Source: Dehalococcoidia bacterium
GTDB taxonomy: Bacteria > Chloroflexota > Dehalococcoidia > DSTF01 > JALHUB01
NCBI GenBank assembly: GCA_030018455.1
Contig: JASEFU010000006.1
Location: 58,193-122,192, forward strand
DNA: 64,000 nucleotides
Reading direction: 5' to 3'
A program made the translations under genes and the position numbers. How positions within the stretch are numbered: the stretch's first letter is position 1; every line of letters starts with the position of its first letter. The notes beneath the pieces were generated by a model. It had not been told where the DNA came from. It saw only the letters and a program-made list of their open reading frames with translations, and did not search any database. Shown here piece after piece: positions 1 through 8,010 of this stretch.

Positions 1-50
1 ATACCACAACTCCTTCTGCTAACGGGTCCGCCGGCCTCGAGGGCGGCGCC

Positions 51-839
51 TCAACGTAGGCCAGCCAGGAAGTCGGTGACGACTCTATTGAACTCCTGCG
101 GCGCCTCGATGGCTGCGGCGTGCCCTGTCGGCAACACTTCGAGGCGGCTTCCCGGTATGGCGGCGGCGGTGGCGCGCGCAGCCTCGAGGGGCGTGAAAGC
201 GTCCTGACTGCCCGCGATCACCAGCACCGGGCAGGCGAGGCGGCCGAGATCGGGCGGCGAGGCCGCCACGAGGGCTCCCCACAGTCGGGCGAACGCCCGC
301 GGGTCGTTCCGGAGCTTAATCGACTTGTACGCCTCGAACTTCTCGGGGTCGCGCTCTTTGAGGCCAGGCGAAAACGAGGTCGCGGTCATCTGCTCGGAGA
401 CGGTCTCCAGATCGCCCTGCTCCAGCAGTCCGATGAGCCGGCGGCGCCGCTCCTGCGCCTCCGGCGACGGCGGCGCAATGCCCACGCCGCTGTTGGCGAG
501 GACAAGCGCCCGCACCACCTCGGGCCGGTCTATCGCAAACTGGAGGCCGATGCGCCCGCCCATCGAGTAGCCGAGGACGAACGCGCTGTCGATTTCGAGC
601 GCACGCAGAAGCTGGTAGAGGTCTTCGGCGAGCAGCCCCATGTCGACCGCGCCCTCCGGCAGCTCCGTCTCGCCAAAGCCGCGCACGTCGTAGGTGAGCA
701 CGCGGTACCGCTGCGACAACGCGGGAACCTGGTTGTACCACATGTGGAGGTTGTCGCCGGCGCCGTGGATGAGGACCAGGCAGTCGCCGTCCCCGGCGAG
801 CTCGTAGTTCTGCGTTATGCCGTTGGCGCGGACCTTCAT
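51..839 (-). CDS. alpha/beta-fold hydrolase
   Basis: A 262-residue single-domain alpha/beta hydrolase, the usual length for the family. Visible catalytic elements are the oxyanion HG motif near residue 25, the nucleophile elbow GYSMGG with Ser92, an acid Asp213 in SQDAFTP, and His240 in PTGHAA near the C-terminus. The cap region between residues 125 and 195 is helical and charged. The start follows a GGAG eight bases upstream. The sequence resembles the broad esterase, 3-oxoadipate enol-lactonase and haloperoxidase-like group, so the substrate cannot be named. It stands alone on the minus strand at the window edge, so any operon partner downstream is outside the window. The fold assignment is firm, the substrate unknown. 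Confidence 0.9.
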   Translation of the reverse strand: MKVRANGITQNYELAGDGDCLVLIHGAGDNLHMWYNQVPALSQRYRVLTYDVRGFGETELPEGAVDMGLLAEDLYQLLRALEIDSAFVLGYSMGGRIGLQFAIDRPEVVRALVLANSGVGIAPPSPEAQERRRRLIGLLEQGDLETVSEQMTATSFSPGLKERDPEKFEAYKSIKLRNDPRAFARLWGALVAASPPDLGRLACPVLVIAGSQDAFTPLEAARATAAAIPGSRLEVLPTGHAAAIEAPQEFNRVVTDFLAGLR

Positions 840-965
840 TCTGGCAACTCCGCGGCCCGATCGAAATGCTCCGGCTCGGAGGCCGAGGTGATGACATTGT
901 GAAACGGCTGCCTGAATGAAGTCAAACGATTCCCTACCGATTCACGAGCGCGGGCAAGCGAACAC

Positions 966-1190
966 TCAGCGGCTAATGAGGCGGAAAACGACGTTGGCGA
1001 CGATGGTGAGGAGCAGGCTAACCAGTATCATCGTCGTCAAGGGGAAGTAGAACGAGAAGCCGTTCCGCTTGATGGAGAAGTCGCCCGGCAGCTTGCCCAG
1101 CAGCGGCACGTGGGGCGCCAGAAGCAGCAGCACCCCCACGAGCGCGATGACTACGCCGAATATGATCAGAGAGCGCGCAACTACGTCCAT
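966..1190 (-). CDS. DUF2905 family small membrane protein
   Basis: A 74-residue protein with two hydrophobic helices (about residues 5-28 and 48-70) flanking the family signature LGKLPGDFSIKR..FSFYFPL. DUF2905 proteins are short two-helix inner-membrane proteins of unknown role. A longer in-frame extension upstream has no family similarity, so I chose the ATG at 1190 that places the first helix at the N-terminus, as in the family. No strong Shine-Dalgarno sequence is visible. A TACAAT hexamer ends about ten bases upstream of the ATG, so the message may have almost no leader. It is divergent from the hydrolase at 1315. Confidence 0.8.
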   Translation of the reverse strand: MDVVARSLIIFGVVIALVGVLLLLAPHVPLLGKLPGDFSIKRNGFSFYFPLTTMILVSLLLTIVANVVFRLISR

Positions 1191-1238
1191 TCTTGAATCA
1201 TTGTAGCAGCCCGCGAACGGCTGGGCACCGACGCTCTG

Positions 1239-1267
1239 TTGACACTTGCCGCCGTCCCTTCTAGTCT
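1239..1267 (+). promoter_or_regulatory. sigma70-type promoter for the hydrolase at 1315
   Basis: TTGACA at 1239-1244 is a perfect -35. After 17 bases comes TAGTCT at 1262-1267, a weaker -10. The predicted transcript would begin near 1275 and carry a leader of about 40 bases with GGAAGGAG before the ATG at 1315. Confidence 0.6.
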
Positions 1268-1314
1268 CGCAACTGACCTGGACAGCAGCGGCCTGGAGTC
1301 GGAAGGAGAGCGAC

Positions 1315-2175
1315 ATGCCCTGGATGGAGCGCGGGAACGCCCGCATATACTACGAAGACGTCGGCAAAGGCGAGCCCATAATCACAACACACGGCGTGGC
1401 CGAGAACGGCGGTTACTGGAGCGAGACGGGGGTGACGCAACGGCTGGCGGAGCGCTACCGCGTCATCTCGATGGATATGCGCGCGCACGGGCAGACGGTT
1501 GTTGAAGGCGAACCCCTCGGCTTCGACGTCGATACGGTGGCGGACGATATCGGCGCCCTGGCCGATCACCTCGGGTTCGAGCGCTTCCACCTGCTGACGC
1601 ACGCGACCGGCGGCATGGCAGGCGTGCGGTATGCGATGGGCCACTCCGACCGCCTGATAAGCCTCATGCTCACCGATACGGGGTCGGCCACGCAGCTCGT
1701 CTTTCCCGGCGTGACGGAAGAGCAGATGCGCGAGGGGATGGAAGCGTGGGCGACGGGCTTTGAGACCGCCGATCACGACCAGATCGTCGCGGGGGCGAAG
1801 GTGAACCCGGGGCCGTTCCTCTTCCGCATGGCGCAGCTCCCTGAAGCGGAGCGTATGTACGGCGTTTGGGAACGCATACTACGCCGCAACGACCTGAAGA
1901 CGGTGGCGAAGTTCCTGCGCACTTTCTACACCGACCCCGATCCGCACATCGACAGGCTGCGTCAGATCAAGTGCCCCACGCTGGTGCTGCTGGGCGAGTT
2001 CGATGTCGTCTTCATCGAGGCGAGCGAGTTGATGGCGCGCGAGATCCCGGATGCGCGCCACGTGGTACTGAAAGGGGTCGGGCACATGACGGCCATCGAG
2101 GACACGGAGGGGACGGTCCGCGAGCTGCTCGACTTTCTCGACACGGTGAAAACGACGGGGAAAGCGAACCGCTAG
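1315..2175 (+). CDS. alpha/beta-fold hydrolase homologue lacking the nucleophile serine
   Basis: A 286-residue alpha/beta-hydrolase-fold protein. The start is the ATG at 1315 preceded by GGAAGGAG; the reading frame extends further upstream but without a ribosome site. The oxyanion HG lies near residue 26, the acid loop GEFDVVF near residue 226, and the histidine motif GVGHM near residue 252. The elbow that normally reads GHSMGG reads THATGG here (residues 95-100), so the expected nucleophile Ser is Ala97, with Thr98 next to it. The rest of the fold is well kept. It may be a non-hydrolytic member, such as a cofactor-independent dioxygenase-like or binding protein, or it may use Thr98. It converges on pdhC with a three-base gap. 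Confidence 0.85.
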   Translation: MPWMERGNARIYYEDVGKGEPIITTHGVAENGGYWSETGVTQRLAERYRVISMDMRAHGQTVVEGEPLGFDVDTVADDIGALADHLGFERFHLLTHATGGMAGVRYAMGHSDRLISLMLTDTGSATQLVFPGVTEEQMREGMEAWATGFETADHDQIVAGAKVNPGPFLFRMAQLPEAERMYGVWERILRRNDLKTVAKFLRTFYTDPDPHIDRLRQIKCPTLVLLGEFDVVFIEASELMAREIPDARHVVLKGVGHMTAIEDTEGTVRELLDFLDTVKTTGKANR

Positions 2176-2178
2176 CCG

Positions 2179-3411
2179 CTACAGCAGCAGGTGAAGCGGC
2201 GCCTCCAGCAGCCGCTTGATCTCACCCAGGAACTCGGCGCCCTGCGCCCCATCCGTCACGCGGTGGTCGCCCGAAAGCGCCAGCTTCATCATCTCGGCGA
2301 CCACGATTGCACCGTCTCGGACGACGGGCGTCTGCCGGATGGCGCCGACGCCCAGTATCGCCGTCTGGGGCGGCTGGATTATCGCTATCAGCTCCTCGAC
2401 GCCGAACATCCCCAGGTTGCTCACGGTAAAGGTGCCGCCGGAATACTCCTCCGCCTTCAGCGTACCCGACTTCGCGCGCTCCGCCAGGCTGCGGCTCGCG
2501 GCTGCTATCTCGACGACGTTCTTTCGTCCCGCCTCGAGGATTGCCGGCGCGATGAGCCCCTCTTCGAGCGCTATGGCGATGCAGACGTTCTGCGCCTCGT
2601 GCCGGCGCACCTCGCCGTCGACGAACCAGGTGTTGAACATGGGGTGCATCGCAAGCGCCTTCGCCGCCGCCTTGACAAGCAGGTCGTTCACCGACACGCG
2701 CGCCTCTTCTCCGAGCGAAGCGTTGAGCTGCGAGCGCATCCGCTGCGCCTCCGTCATATCGACGTCGACGACGACGTAGTAGTGGGGCGCCTCGCGCTTG
2801 CTCTGGCTCATGCGGCGGGCTATCGTCTGGCGCATCCTGCTCATGGGCACGGCGGCAGGAGGAGCAGGCGGCGCAGCCTCCGGCGGAGCGGCTTCGGGCG
2901 GCGCCGCTATCCGCTGGAGGAACGCTTCCACGTCGCGGCGGACGATGCGCCCTTCCGGGCCTGAGCCGCGGACCTGCCGCAGATCGACGCCCTTCTCTTC
3001 GGCGATGCGCCGCGCCACCGGTGATACGCGGATGAACTCCTCCTCGGCGCGGGCCGGCGCTTCCGCCTCTTTGGGCGGCGCTTTCTCCGGAGGAGCAGGA
3101 GCCGGCTGTTCTTCTGCTGCGGCGGCGCGCTCCTTCTCAGGGGCCGGCGGCGCCGCCTCGCCCATCTCCTCGCCGGGGGCGGTGATGATCGCTATCACCT
3201 GGCCGACGGCCACCGTTTCGCCCGGCTGCGCCAGCACCCGGCCGAAGATGCCGCCCTCGAACGCCTCGATCTCGACGTTCGCCTTGTCGGTCTCGATCTC
3301 GGCGATGGCTTCGCCACGGGTCACGGGGTCGCCCTCGTTCTTCAGCCAGCGGATGAGCTTGCCTTCCTTCATCTCCGCGCCCATCTGGGGCATGACGACT
3401 TCGTAGGCCAT
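2179..3411 (-). CDS. pdhC: dihydrolipoamide acyltransferase (E2) of a pyruvate-dehydrogenase-type complex
   Basis: A 410-residue E2 subunit, which transfers the acyl group from lipoyl-lysine to CoA at the core of the 2-oxoacid dehydrogenase complex. Domains in order: one lipoyl domain (1-80, ETDKAN with the lipoylated Lys43), an Ala/Pro/Glu-rich linker (82-124), the peripheral-subunit-binding domain (about 126-165, VSPVARRIAEEKGVDL), a second Ala/Pro linker, and the catalytic domain (about 185-410) ending with SGDHRVTDG, where His383 and Asp387 are the catalytic pair. Thr386 replaces the commoner Val. GGAGGAGCC precedes the ATG. It is the last gene of the lpdA-pdhA-pdhB-pdhC unit, 13 bases after pdhB. 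Confidence 0.95.
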   Translation of the reverse strand: MAYEVVMPQMGAEMKEGKLIRWLKNEGDPVTRGEAIAEIETDKANVEIEAFEGGIFGRVLAQPGETVAVGQVIAIITAPGEEMGEAAPPAPEKERAAAAEEQPAPAPPEKAPPKEAEAPARAEEEFIRVSPVARRIAEEKGVDLRQVRGSGPEGRIVRRDVEAFLQRIAAPPEAAPPEAAPPAPPAAVPMSRMRQTIARRMSQSKREAPHYYVVVDVDMTEAQRMRSQLNASLGEEARVSVNDLLVKAAAKALAMHPMFNTWFVDGEVRRHEAQNVCIAIALEEGLIAPAILEAGRKNVVEIAAASRSLAERAKSGTLKAEEYSGGTFTVSNLGMFGVEELIAIIQPPQTAILGVGAIRQTPVVRDGAIVVAEMMKLALSGDHRVTDGAQGAEFLGEIKRLLEAPLHLLL

Positions 3412-3424
3412 GGCGGCTCCTCCT

Positions 3425-4396
3425 CTACACCATCGCGAGGGCGACGCGAACGATCTCGTCTTCGCTTGGCAGCGCGGCTGTCTCCAGCGGTTTGGCGTAC
3501 GGCATGGGGACGTCGGCGCCGCAGACGCGGGCGACCGGGGCGTCCAGGTAGTCGAAGGCTTTCTCCTGGATCAGCGCCGCGATCTCCGCCGCGAAGCCGC
3601 CGAAGCGCCAGTCGTCCTCGACGACGATTACGCGGCCCGTCTTCTTCGCCGATTGGATGATCGCGTCGATGTCCAGCGGGCGCAGCGTGCGTAGGTTGAT
3701 CACCTCGGCGTCGACGCCGCGCTCCGCCAGCGTCTCCGCCGCTCGGGCCGCCTGGTGCACGCTGCCCGAATACCCGATGATGGTGACGTCATCGCCGGGG
3801 CGGTAGACCTGCGCCTGCCCGAAAGGTACGGAGTACTCCTCTTCCGGCACCTCCCCTTTCAGGCCATAGAGGGCGGTGTGCTCGATGAAAATGACGGGGT
3901 TCTGGTCGCGAAGGGCGGTCTTGAGGAGGCCGCGGGCGTCGTAGGGGGTGGAAGGCACGACGACCTTGAGGCCGGGCACGTGCGCGTACCACCCCGCGAG
4001 GTCGTGGGAGTGCTGCGCGGAGAGCTGGGCGCCGCCGCCGCTCGCCATGCGGATGACGAGCGGGACGTTGATCTGCCCGCCCGACATGTAGAAGAGCTTG
4101 GAGGCGTTATTGATTATCTGGTCGAAGGCGAGGAAGCTGAAGTTGATCGTCATCAGCTCGACGACGGGGCGCAGCCCGCCCATCGCGGCGCCGATCCCGC
4201 AGCCGACGACGGCCGACTCCGAGATAGGCGTGTCGCGGACGCGCTCCTCGCCGAACTCTTCCTGGAGGCCACGGGTCACGCCGTAGGAGCCGCCGTAAGC
4301 GCCGATGTCCTCCCCCATGATGATTACGCGCTCGTCGCTCTGTAGCTCCTCACGCAGCGTCTGCCGAAGCGCCTCGCGCAGTGCAATCTCTGCCAT
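3425..4396 (-). CDS. pdhB: 2-oxoacid dehydrogenase E1 beta subunit
   Basis: A 323-residue transketolase-type beta subunit (pyrimidine-binding plus C-terminal domain) that pairs with PdhA to decarboxylate a 2-oxoacid with thiamine diphosphate. It opens MAEIALREALRQTLREEL and contains GEDIGAYGG, the family EHTALYGLKG segment, and a transketolase C-domain with VEDDWRFGGFAAEIAALI. The frame is open upstream through pdhA, but family alignment and AAGGAGTAGCGGCC before the ATG at 4396 fix the start. It begins five bases after the pdhA stop, so the two are surely co-translated. Pyruvate is the likeliest substrate, but acetoin or a branched-chain 2-oxoacid cannot be excluded. Confidence 0.94.
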   Translation of the reverse strand: MAEIALREALRQTLREELQSDERVIIMGEDIGAYGGSYGVTRGLQEEFGEERVRDTPISESAVVGCGIGAAMGGLRPVVELMTINFSFLAFDQIINNASKLFYMSGGQINVPLVIRMASGGGAQLSAQHSHDLAGWYAHVPGLKVVVPSTPYDARGLLKTALRDQNPVIFIEHTALYGLKGEVPEEEYSVPFGQAQVYRPGDDVTIIGYSGSVHQAARAAETLAERGVDAEVINLRTLRPLDIDAIIQSAKKTGRVIVVEDDWRFGGFAAEIAALIQEKAFDYLDAPVARVCGADVPMPYAKPLETAALPSEDEIVRVALAMV

Positions 4397-4401
4397 GGCC
4401 G

Positions 4402-5382
4402 CTACTCCTTGTACACGTGCTCGTAGAGCGTGGAGACGTCGGGGTGGGGGCTCTGTTCCGCGAACGCGGCGGCATCCTCGACGATCTGTTCGATCTCGCT
4501 CTCCATCTGCTGGAAGCGCTTCTCGTCGAGCGCGCCCCGTTCCTCCAGCAGGCGGCGGAAGCGGACGATGGGGTCGTTTTCCCGCCACTTCTGCACCTCT
4601 TCCTTCGTGCGATAGAGCTCGGGGTCCGCCATCGAGTGGCCGCGAAAGCGATAGGTGACCGCCTCGATGAAATAGGCGCCCTTGTCGCCCCGCGCGTGGT
4701 CGACGGCCTTGCGCACGAGGTCGCGCACCGCCAGCACGTCCATGCCGTCGACCTGCTCGGCGGGGATGTTGTAGGCGCAGGCGCGCTTCCAGATGTCGGG
4801 CTCGGCGGAGACGCGGCGGACGTTCGTGCCCATGCCGTAGAGGTTGTTTTCGCAGAGGAAGACGACGGGGAGGCGCCAGATAGCCGCCAGGTTGAGCGAC
4901 TCGTGGAACTCGCCCTGGTTGACCGCGCCGTCGCCGAAGAAGCACAGGACGATGTTGCCGGTGTGGAGCTGCTTGCATGCGAGGCCCAGCCCACAGGCCA
5001 GCGGCAGGTGCCCGCCGACGATGGCGTAGCCACCCATGAAACGTCGCGACACGTCGAAGAGGTGCATGGAGCCACCGCGGCCCTTGCTCACGCCCGTGGT
5101 GCGCCCGAAAAGCTCCGCCATGATCGCTCCCGGCTCGAGGCCGCGCGCCAGCGCCTGCCCGTGGTCGCGGTAGTGGCTGACGATGTAGTCATCGGCGCGG
5201 ACGGCGGCTGTCGCTCCCACGCCGACGGCCTCCTGCCCGATATACAGGTGGAGGAAGCCGGCTATGCGGCCGCGGGCATACATCTCCGCCGACTTCTCCT
5301 CAAAGCGGCGGATGAGCATCATCTGCCGCAGGAGGTCCAGCAACTCCGTCTGGTTCCGGGCCCGCGTCCGCGTCGTCGTCAT
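4402..5382 (-). CDS. pdhA: 2-oxoacid dehydrogenase E1 alpha subunit
   Basis: A 326-residue thiamine-diphosphate-dependent alpha subunit. The ThDP motif GDG (150-152, FFGDGAVNQGEFHE) is followed by NN at 179-180 at the normal distance. Other family blocks are SHYRDHGQALARG and GKGRGGSMH-like SKGRGGSMHLFD. The start chosen is the ATG at 5382, preceded by GGGAGGCAAGAG. It overlaps the lpdA stop in ATGA, a signature of translational coupling. E1 alpha/beta heterotetramers are typical of acetoin and bacterial pyruvate complexes. Nothing in the sequence distinguishes the substrate, and no acetoin regulator is nearby. Confidence 0.94.
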   Translation of the reverse strand: MTTTRTRARNQTELLDLLRQMMLIRRFEEKSAEMYARGRIAGFLHLYIGQEAVGVGATAAVRADDYIVSHYRDHGQALARGLEPGAIMAELFGRTTGVSKGRGGSMHLFDVSRRFMGGYAIVGGHLPLACGLGLACKQLHTGNIVLCFFGDGAVNQGEFHESLNLAAIWRLPVVFLCENNLYGMGTNVRRVSAEPDIWKRACAYNIPAEQVDGMDVLAVRDLVRKAVDHARGDKGAYFIEAVTYRFRGHSMADPELYRTKEEVQKWRENDPIVRFRRLLEERGALDEKRFQQMESEIEQIVEDAAAFAEQSPHPDVSTLYEHVYKE

Positions 5383-6779
5383 CTCTTGCCTCCCGACCAG
5401 AAGTGGATGCCCTGTCCGCGCGCGACGAGCGCCGCTTCCTTGATAGTTTCGGAGAGCGTGGGATGGGCATGGACGGTCCATATCACGTCGCCGGCGGCGC
5501 TCTCGGAGGCGACGCCAAGGGTTGCTTCGGCGATAAGCTCGGTTGCCTCCGGCCCGATGATGTGATAGCCGAGGAGCTGGTCGTACTCCCTGTCGAGGAC
5601 GACCTTCACAAAGCCCTCGTCGACCCCGTTCGCCGCCGCCTTCCCGTTGGCGCGGAAGGGGAAGCGGCCCGTCGCGACGTTGTAGCCGCGTTCGCGCGCC
5701 TGCGCTTCCGTGAGCCCGCAGGAGGCGACCTGCGGCTGGCAGTAGGTGGCGCGCGGCATCTTCTCGTACTCCATCTCCGGCGGCTCGAGGCCGGCGATCT
5801 GCTCGACCGCCGTCACCCCCTGCTGCGAGGCGACGTGCGCAAGCATCAGCTTGCCGGTCACGTCGCCGATGGCGTAGACGCCGGGCACGTTCGTGCGCAT
5901 CCGGCCGTCAACCTTGACGAAACCTCTGTCGGTCTCGACGTTCAGCGTCTCAAGGCCGAGACCGGCGCTGTTCGCTCCGAAGCCCACGGCCACCAACACC
6001 TTTTCCGCCTTCAGCTCCGGCGTCCGCCCGTCGGCAGAAACGCGGACGCGCGCGCCCCCTTCGCCGGAGCGTATCTCCTGCACGCGGGCGCCGGTCATGA
6101 ACTTGATCCCCTGTCGCTTGAACGACTGCTCGAGCTGGACGCTGACCTCCTCGTCCTCCGCCGGCAGGAGATGGTCAAGCATCTCGATAATCGTGACGTC
6201 GGCGCCGTAGCTGTGGTAGAGATAGCCGAACTCGACTCCGATGGGGCCGCCCCCGACGATAACGATGCTCGACGGAAGCCGCCGCAGTTCGAGGGCCTCG
6301 CGGCTGGTGATGATGATGTTCCCGTCGATGGCAACGCCGGGAAGGGTGCGGGTCACGCCGCCGCTGGCGACGATGACGTTCTCGGTCAGGAGCGTCTCTC
6401 GGCCGGGCTCCACGGCGACCTCGTTCCGGCCTTGCAGGCGGCCCCGGCCCCGAACAAGGGTGACGCCGTTCTTCTTGAGCAGGAACTCGACGCCCTTGAC
6501 CATTCGCTCCGCCACCTCACGGCTGCGGTCCACGGCGGGGGCGAGGTCGGCGCGAAAGTTGTCGTGGCTGATGCCGAAGTCCTTCGAGCGCCGAAAGAGA
6601 TTGACAAGTTCAGCGTTGTACAAGAGGGCCTTTGTGGGGATGCAGCCCCAGTTGAGGCAGACGCCGCCCACCCTTTCCGCCTCGACCAGCGCGGTGCGCA
6701 GTCCGAGCTGCGCCGCCCTTATCGCCGCGACGTACCCGCCGGGCCCGCCGCCGATGATGACAACGTCGTGGTCGGCCAT
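5379..6779 (-). CDS. lpdA: dihydrolipoamide dehydrogenase (E3)
   Basis: A 466-residue flavoprotein disulfide reductase. The FAD-binding GGGPGGYVAA is at residues 10-19, the redox-active disulfide is C41/C46 in CLNWGCIPTK, the NAD-binding GGGPIGVEFG follows mid-protein, and the dimerisation domain ends with the His-Glu dyad in HAHPTLSE. It reoxidises the dihydrolipoamide of PdhC with NAD. The start is the ATG at 6779; the frame continues upstream without homology. It is the first gene of the operon and is coupled to pdhA by ATGA. A candidate extended -10 (TGGTATGAT on the minus strand, 6870-6878) lies about 90 bases upstream. Confidence 0.95.
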   Translation of the reverse strand: MADHDVVIIGGGPGGYVAAIRAAQLGLRTALVEAERVGGVCLNWGCIPTKALLYNAELVNLFRRSKDFGISHDNFRADLAPAVDRSREVAERMVKGVEFLLKKNGVTLVRGRGRLQGRNEVAVEPGRETLLTENVIVASGGVTRTLPGVAIDGNIIITSREALELRRLPSSIVIVGGGPIGVEFGYLYHSYGADVTIIEMLDHLLPAEDEEVSVQLEQSFKRQGIKFMTGARVQEIRSGEGGARVRVSADGRTPELKAEKVLVAVGFGANSAGLGLETLNVETDRGFVKVDGRMRTNVPGVYAIGDVTGKLMLAHVASQQGVTAVEQIAGLEPPEMEYEKMPRATYCQPQVASCGLTEAQARERGYNVATGRFPFRANGKAAANGVDEGFVKVVLDREYDQLLGYHIIGPEATELIAEATLGVASESAAGDVIWTVHAHPTLSETIKEAALVARGQGIHFWSGGKR

Positions 6780-7143
6780 GAGAGGTGCTCCGTTCGAAGA
6801 GTCAAGCGGTGGAACCGTCCGGTTCCTCCCTGAATCGGCTCGGAATGAGGTTACGAGGGCTACGTAATGATCATACCACAGGAAGGGAAGCCCTTCGGGG
6901 CCTGTCAACGGATAGAAAGCGGACAAGCGGATGGGAAAGGGGCGCTCATCGCAGGGCAAACGGGATGCCGCGTGATCCTGCCTCTAGCCCAAGATTGAGA
7001 TTCTGCCCCGCCACGTAAGGAGATCCTTGCGGCTAGACAGTCTACGCCGCGCCAGGCACCACTTTGAATGCGTGTTCACCCTGATAAATGGCTCACATTG
7101 CCCGTACGCATGATAGCGCGAGTACACGCATTCGGCTTTCGGG
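6780..7143 (-). other. intergenic region with candidate lpdA promoter
   Basis: This 364-base stretch shows no convincing gene. On the minus strand TGGTATGAT at 6870-6878 is an extended -10 that would start the lpd-pdh transcript near 6862; no good -35 stands at 17 bases. A TTGACA ten bases further upstream than ideal is present. The part nearest the RlpA-like stop holds a 10-bp perfect inverted repeat listed separately. Confidence 0.35.
7066..7133. repeat. widely spaced 10-bp perfect inverted repeat
   Basis: GAATGCGTGT at 7066-7075 is matched by ACACGCATTC at 7124-7133, with 48 bases between. It lies just downstream of the RlpA-like gene on its strand. There is no T-run, so it does not look like an intrinsic terminator. 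It may be a long structured 3' end or the remnant termini of a small element. Confidence 0.5.
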
Positions 7144-8010
7144 TCAGGGCACAACTTGAATGGTCACAGTGATCACGCCGCGGCTCAGGGGAGCAAGCGA
7201 AGCGAAAGCCGCCTGCGAGAGGTCGAGCGCGTGCCTGAAGGCGCCCCGGTCGCGGACGGTCACGCCGATACACTTCGCGCCGTGGCAGACAAGCAACCGC
7301 GTGCCGAGCGGCCAGAGGTTGCTGGCGGCGATTGTGGGGTCGTTGGGGTTGAAGGGCGTGCCGTCCGCCATCCCATCGCCGATGTCGAAGCCGTCGACAC
7401 CGCCGTACCAGGTGGCGATGCCGCTCATCACGCTGGACGCGGCGCTGTCGGGCGCGGGCGCGGGGGCCGGCGCCTGTGCGGGCGCTGCCGCGACGCCGGC
7501 CACGGCAGATGCGGGCGCGGGAGGCGTGGGGATCGGCGAGGGCGGCGGCGAGGGAATCGGCGGCGGCGGGGGCGAAGGAATCGGCGACGCTGAGCTTGCC
7601 ACCACCAGAGCCTGTAGCGCCTGCGATTTCGGCATCCGGAGCGCGCGCAAAGGGTTCAGGGCATCGAAGGCGCTCATCCCGCCGAGGTTGCCAAGACGGA
7701 GGGCCAACGGCGGATTGGAAGCTGGGGAGACGGCCGTAAAACCGTGGAACTGCAGCACGCCGAAGAGGCAGGCTGCCAGAAGTAGAGGCTTGGGACTGCG
7801 GAGTTTAGAGAGAGCGCCCGTTGGTCCGCCCGCCGTCTTCCGCGCGCTCCGGCCCGGCGCCCTCGTTGCGTGAAGCCTGCTTCGCCAGACCACCCAGGCA
7901 AGCGCCGCCGTCAAGGCGCCGGCGACGAGGAGGCGGAATGGGCGCTGCTGCTTCCCTTTTCGTTTTTTCCGGCGGGTCGTCGGCGGCCTCACCGGCTTCG
8001 TTTCTCGCAC
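7144..8010 (-). CDS. membrane-anchored RlpA-like double-psi beta-barrel protein
   Basis: A 288-residue protein starting at a GTG with GGGAGG four bases before it. Layout: a very basic cytoplasmic N-terminus (TTRRKKRKGKQQR), a hydrophobic helix at about residues 26-43, a second hydrophobic stretch near 75-95, a Ser/Pro-rich linker with repeated PIPSPP-like units (about 140-170), an Ala/Pro stretch, and a C-terminal RlpA-type double-psi beta-barrel (about 195-288: GIATWYGG, ASNLWPLGTRL, VRDRGAF..ALDLSQAAF). RlpA-like barrels act on or bind peptidoglycan; the Asp of DRG and the following ALDLS motif are kept. It is probably a surface protein acting in the cell wall. A promoter and long leader lie upstream. 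Confidence 0.8.
   Translation of the reverse strand: MRETKPVRPPTTRRKKRKGKQQRPFRLLVAGALTAALAWVVWRSRLHATRAPGRSARKTAGGPTGALSKLRSPKPLLLAACLFGVLQFHGFTAVSPASNPPLALRLGNLGGMSAFDALNPLRALRMPKSQALQALVVASSASPIPSPPPPPIPSPPPSPIPTPPAPASAVAGVAAAPAQAPAPAPAPDSAASSVMSGIATWYGGVDGFDIGDGMADGTPFNPNDPTIAASNLWPLGTRLLVCHGAKCIGVTVRDRGAFRHALDLSQAAFASLAPLSRGVITVTIQVVP

Noticed and set aside
887..932. GTGA/GTGAA pair 11 bp apart upstream of the hydrolase at 51
   Set aside because: The other two units and a -10 at the required 11-bp distance are missing, so it does not belong to the four-repeat set.
4397..4978. Long N-terminal extension of pdhB
   Set aside because: It is read through pdhA in another frame; family alignment and the ribosome site place the start at 4396.
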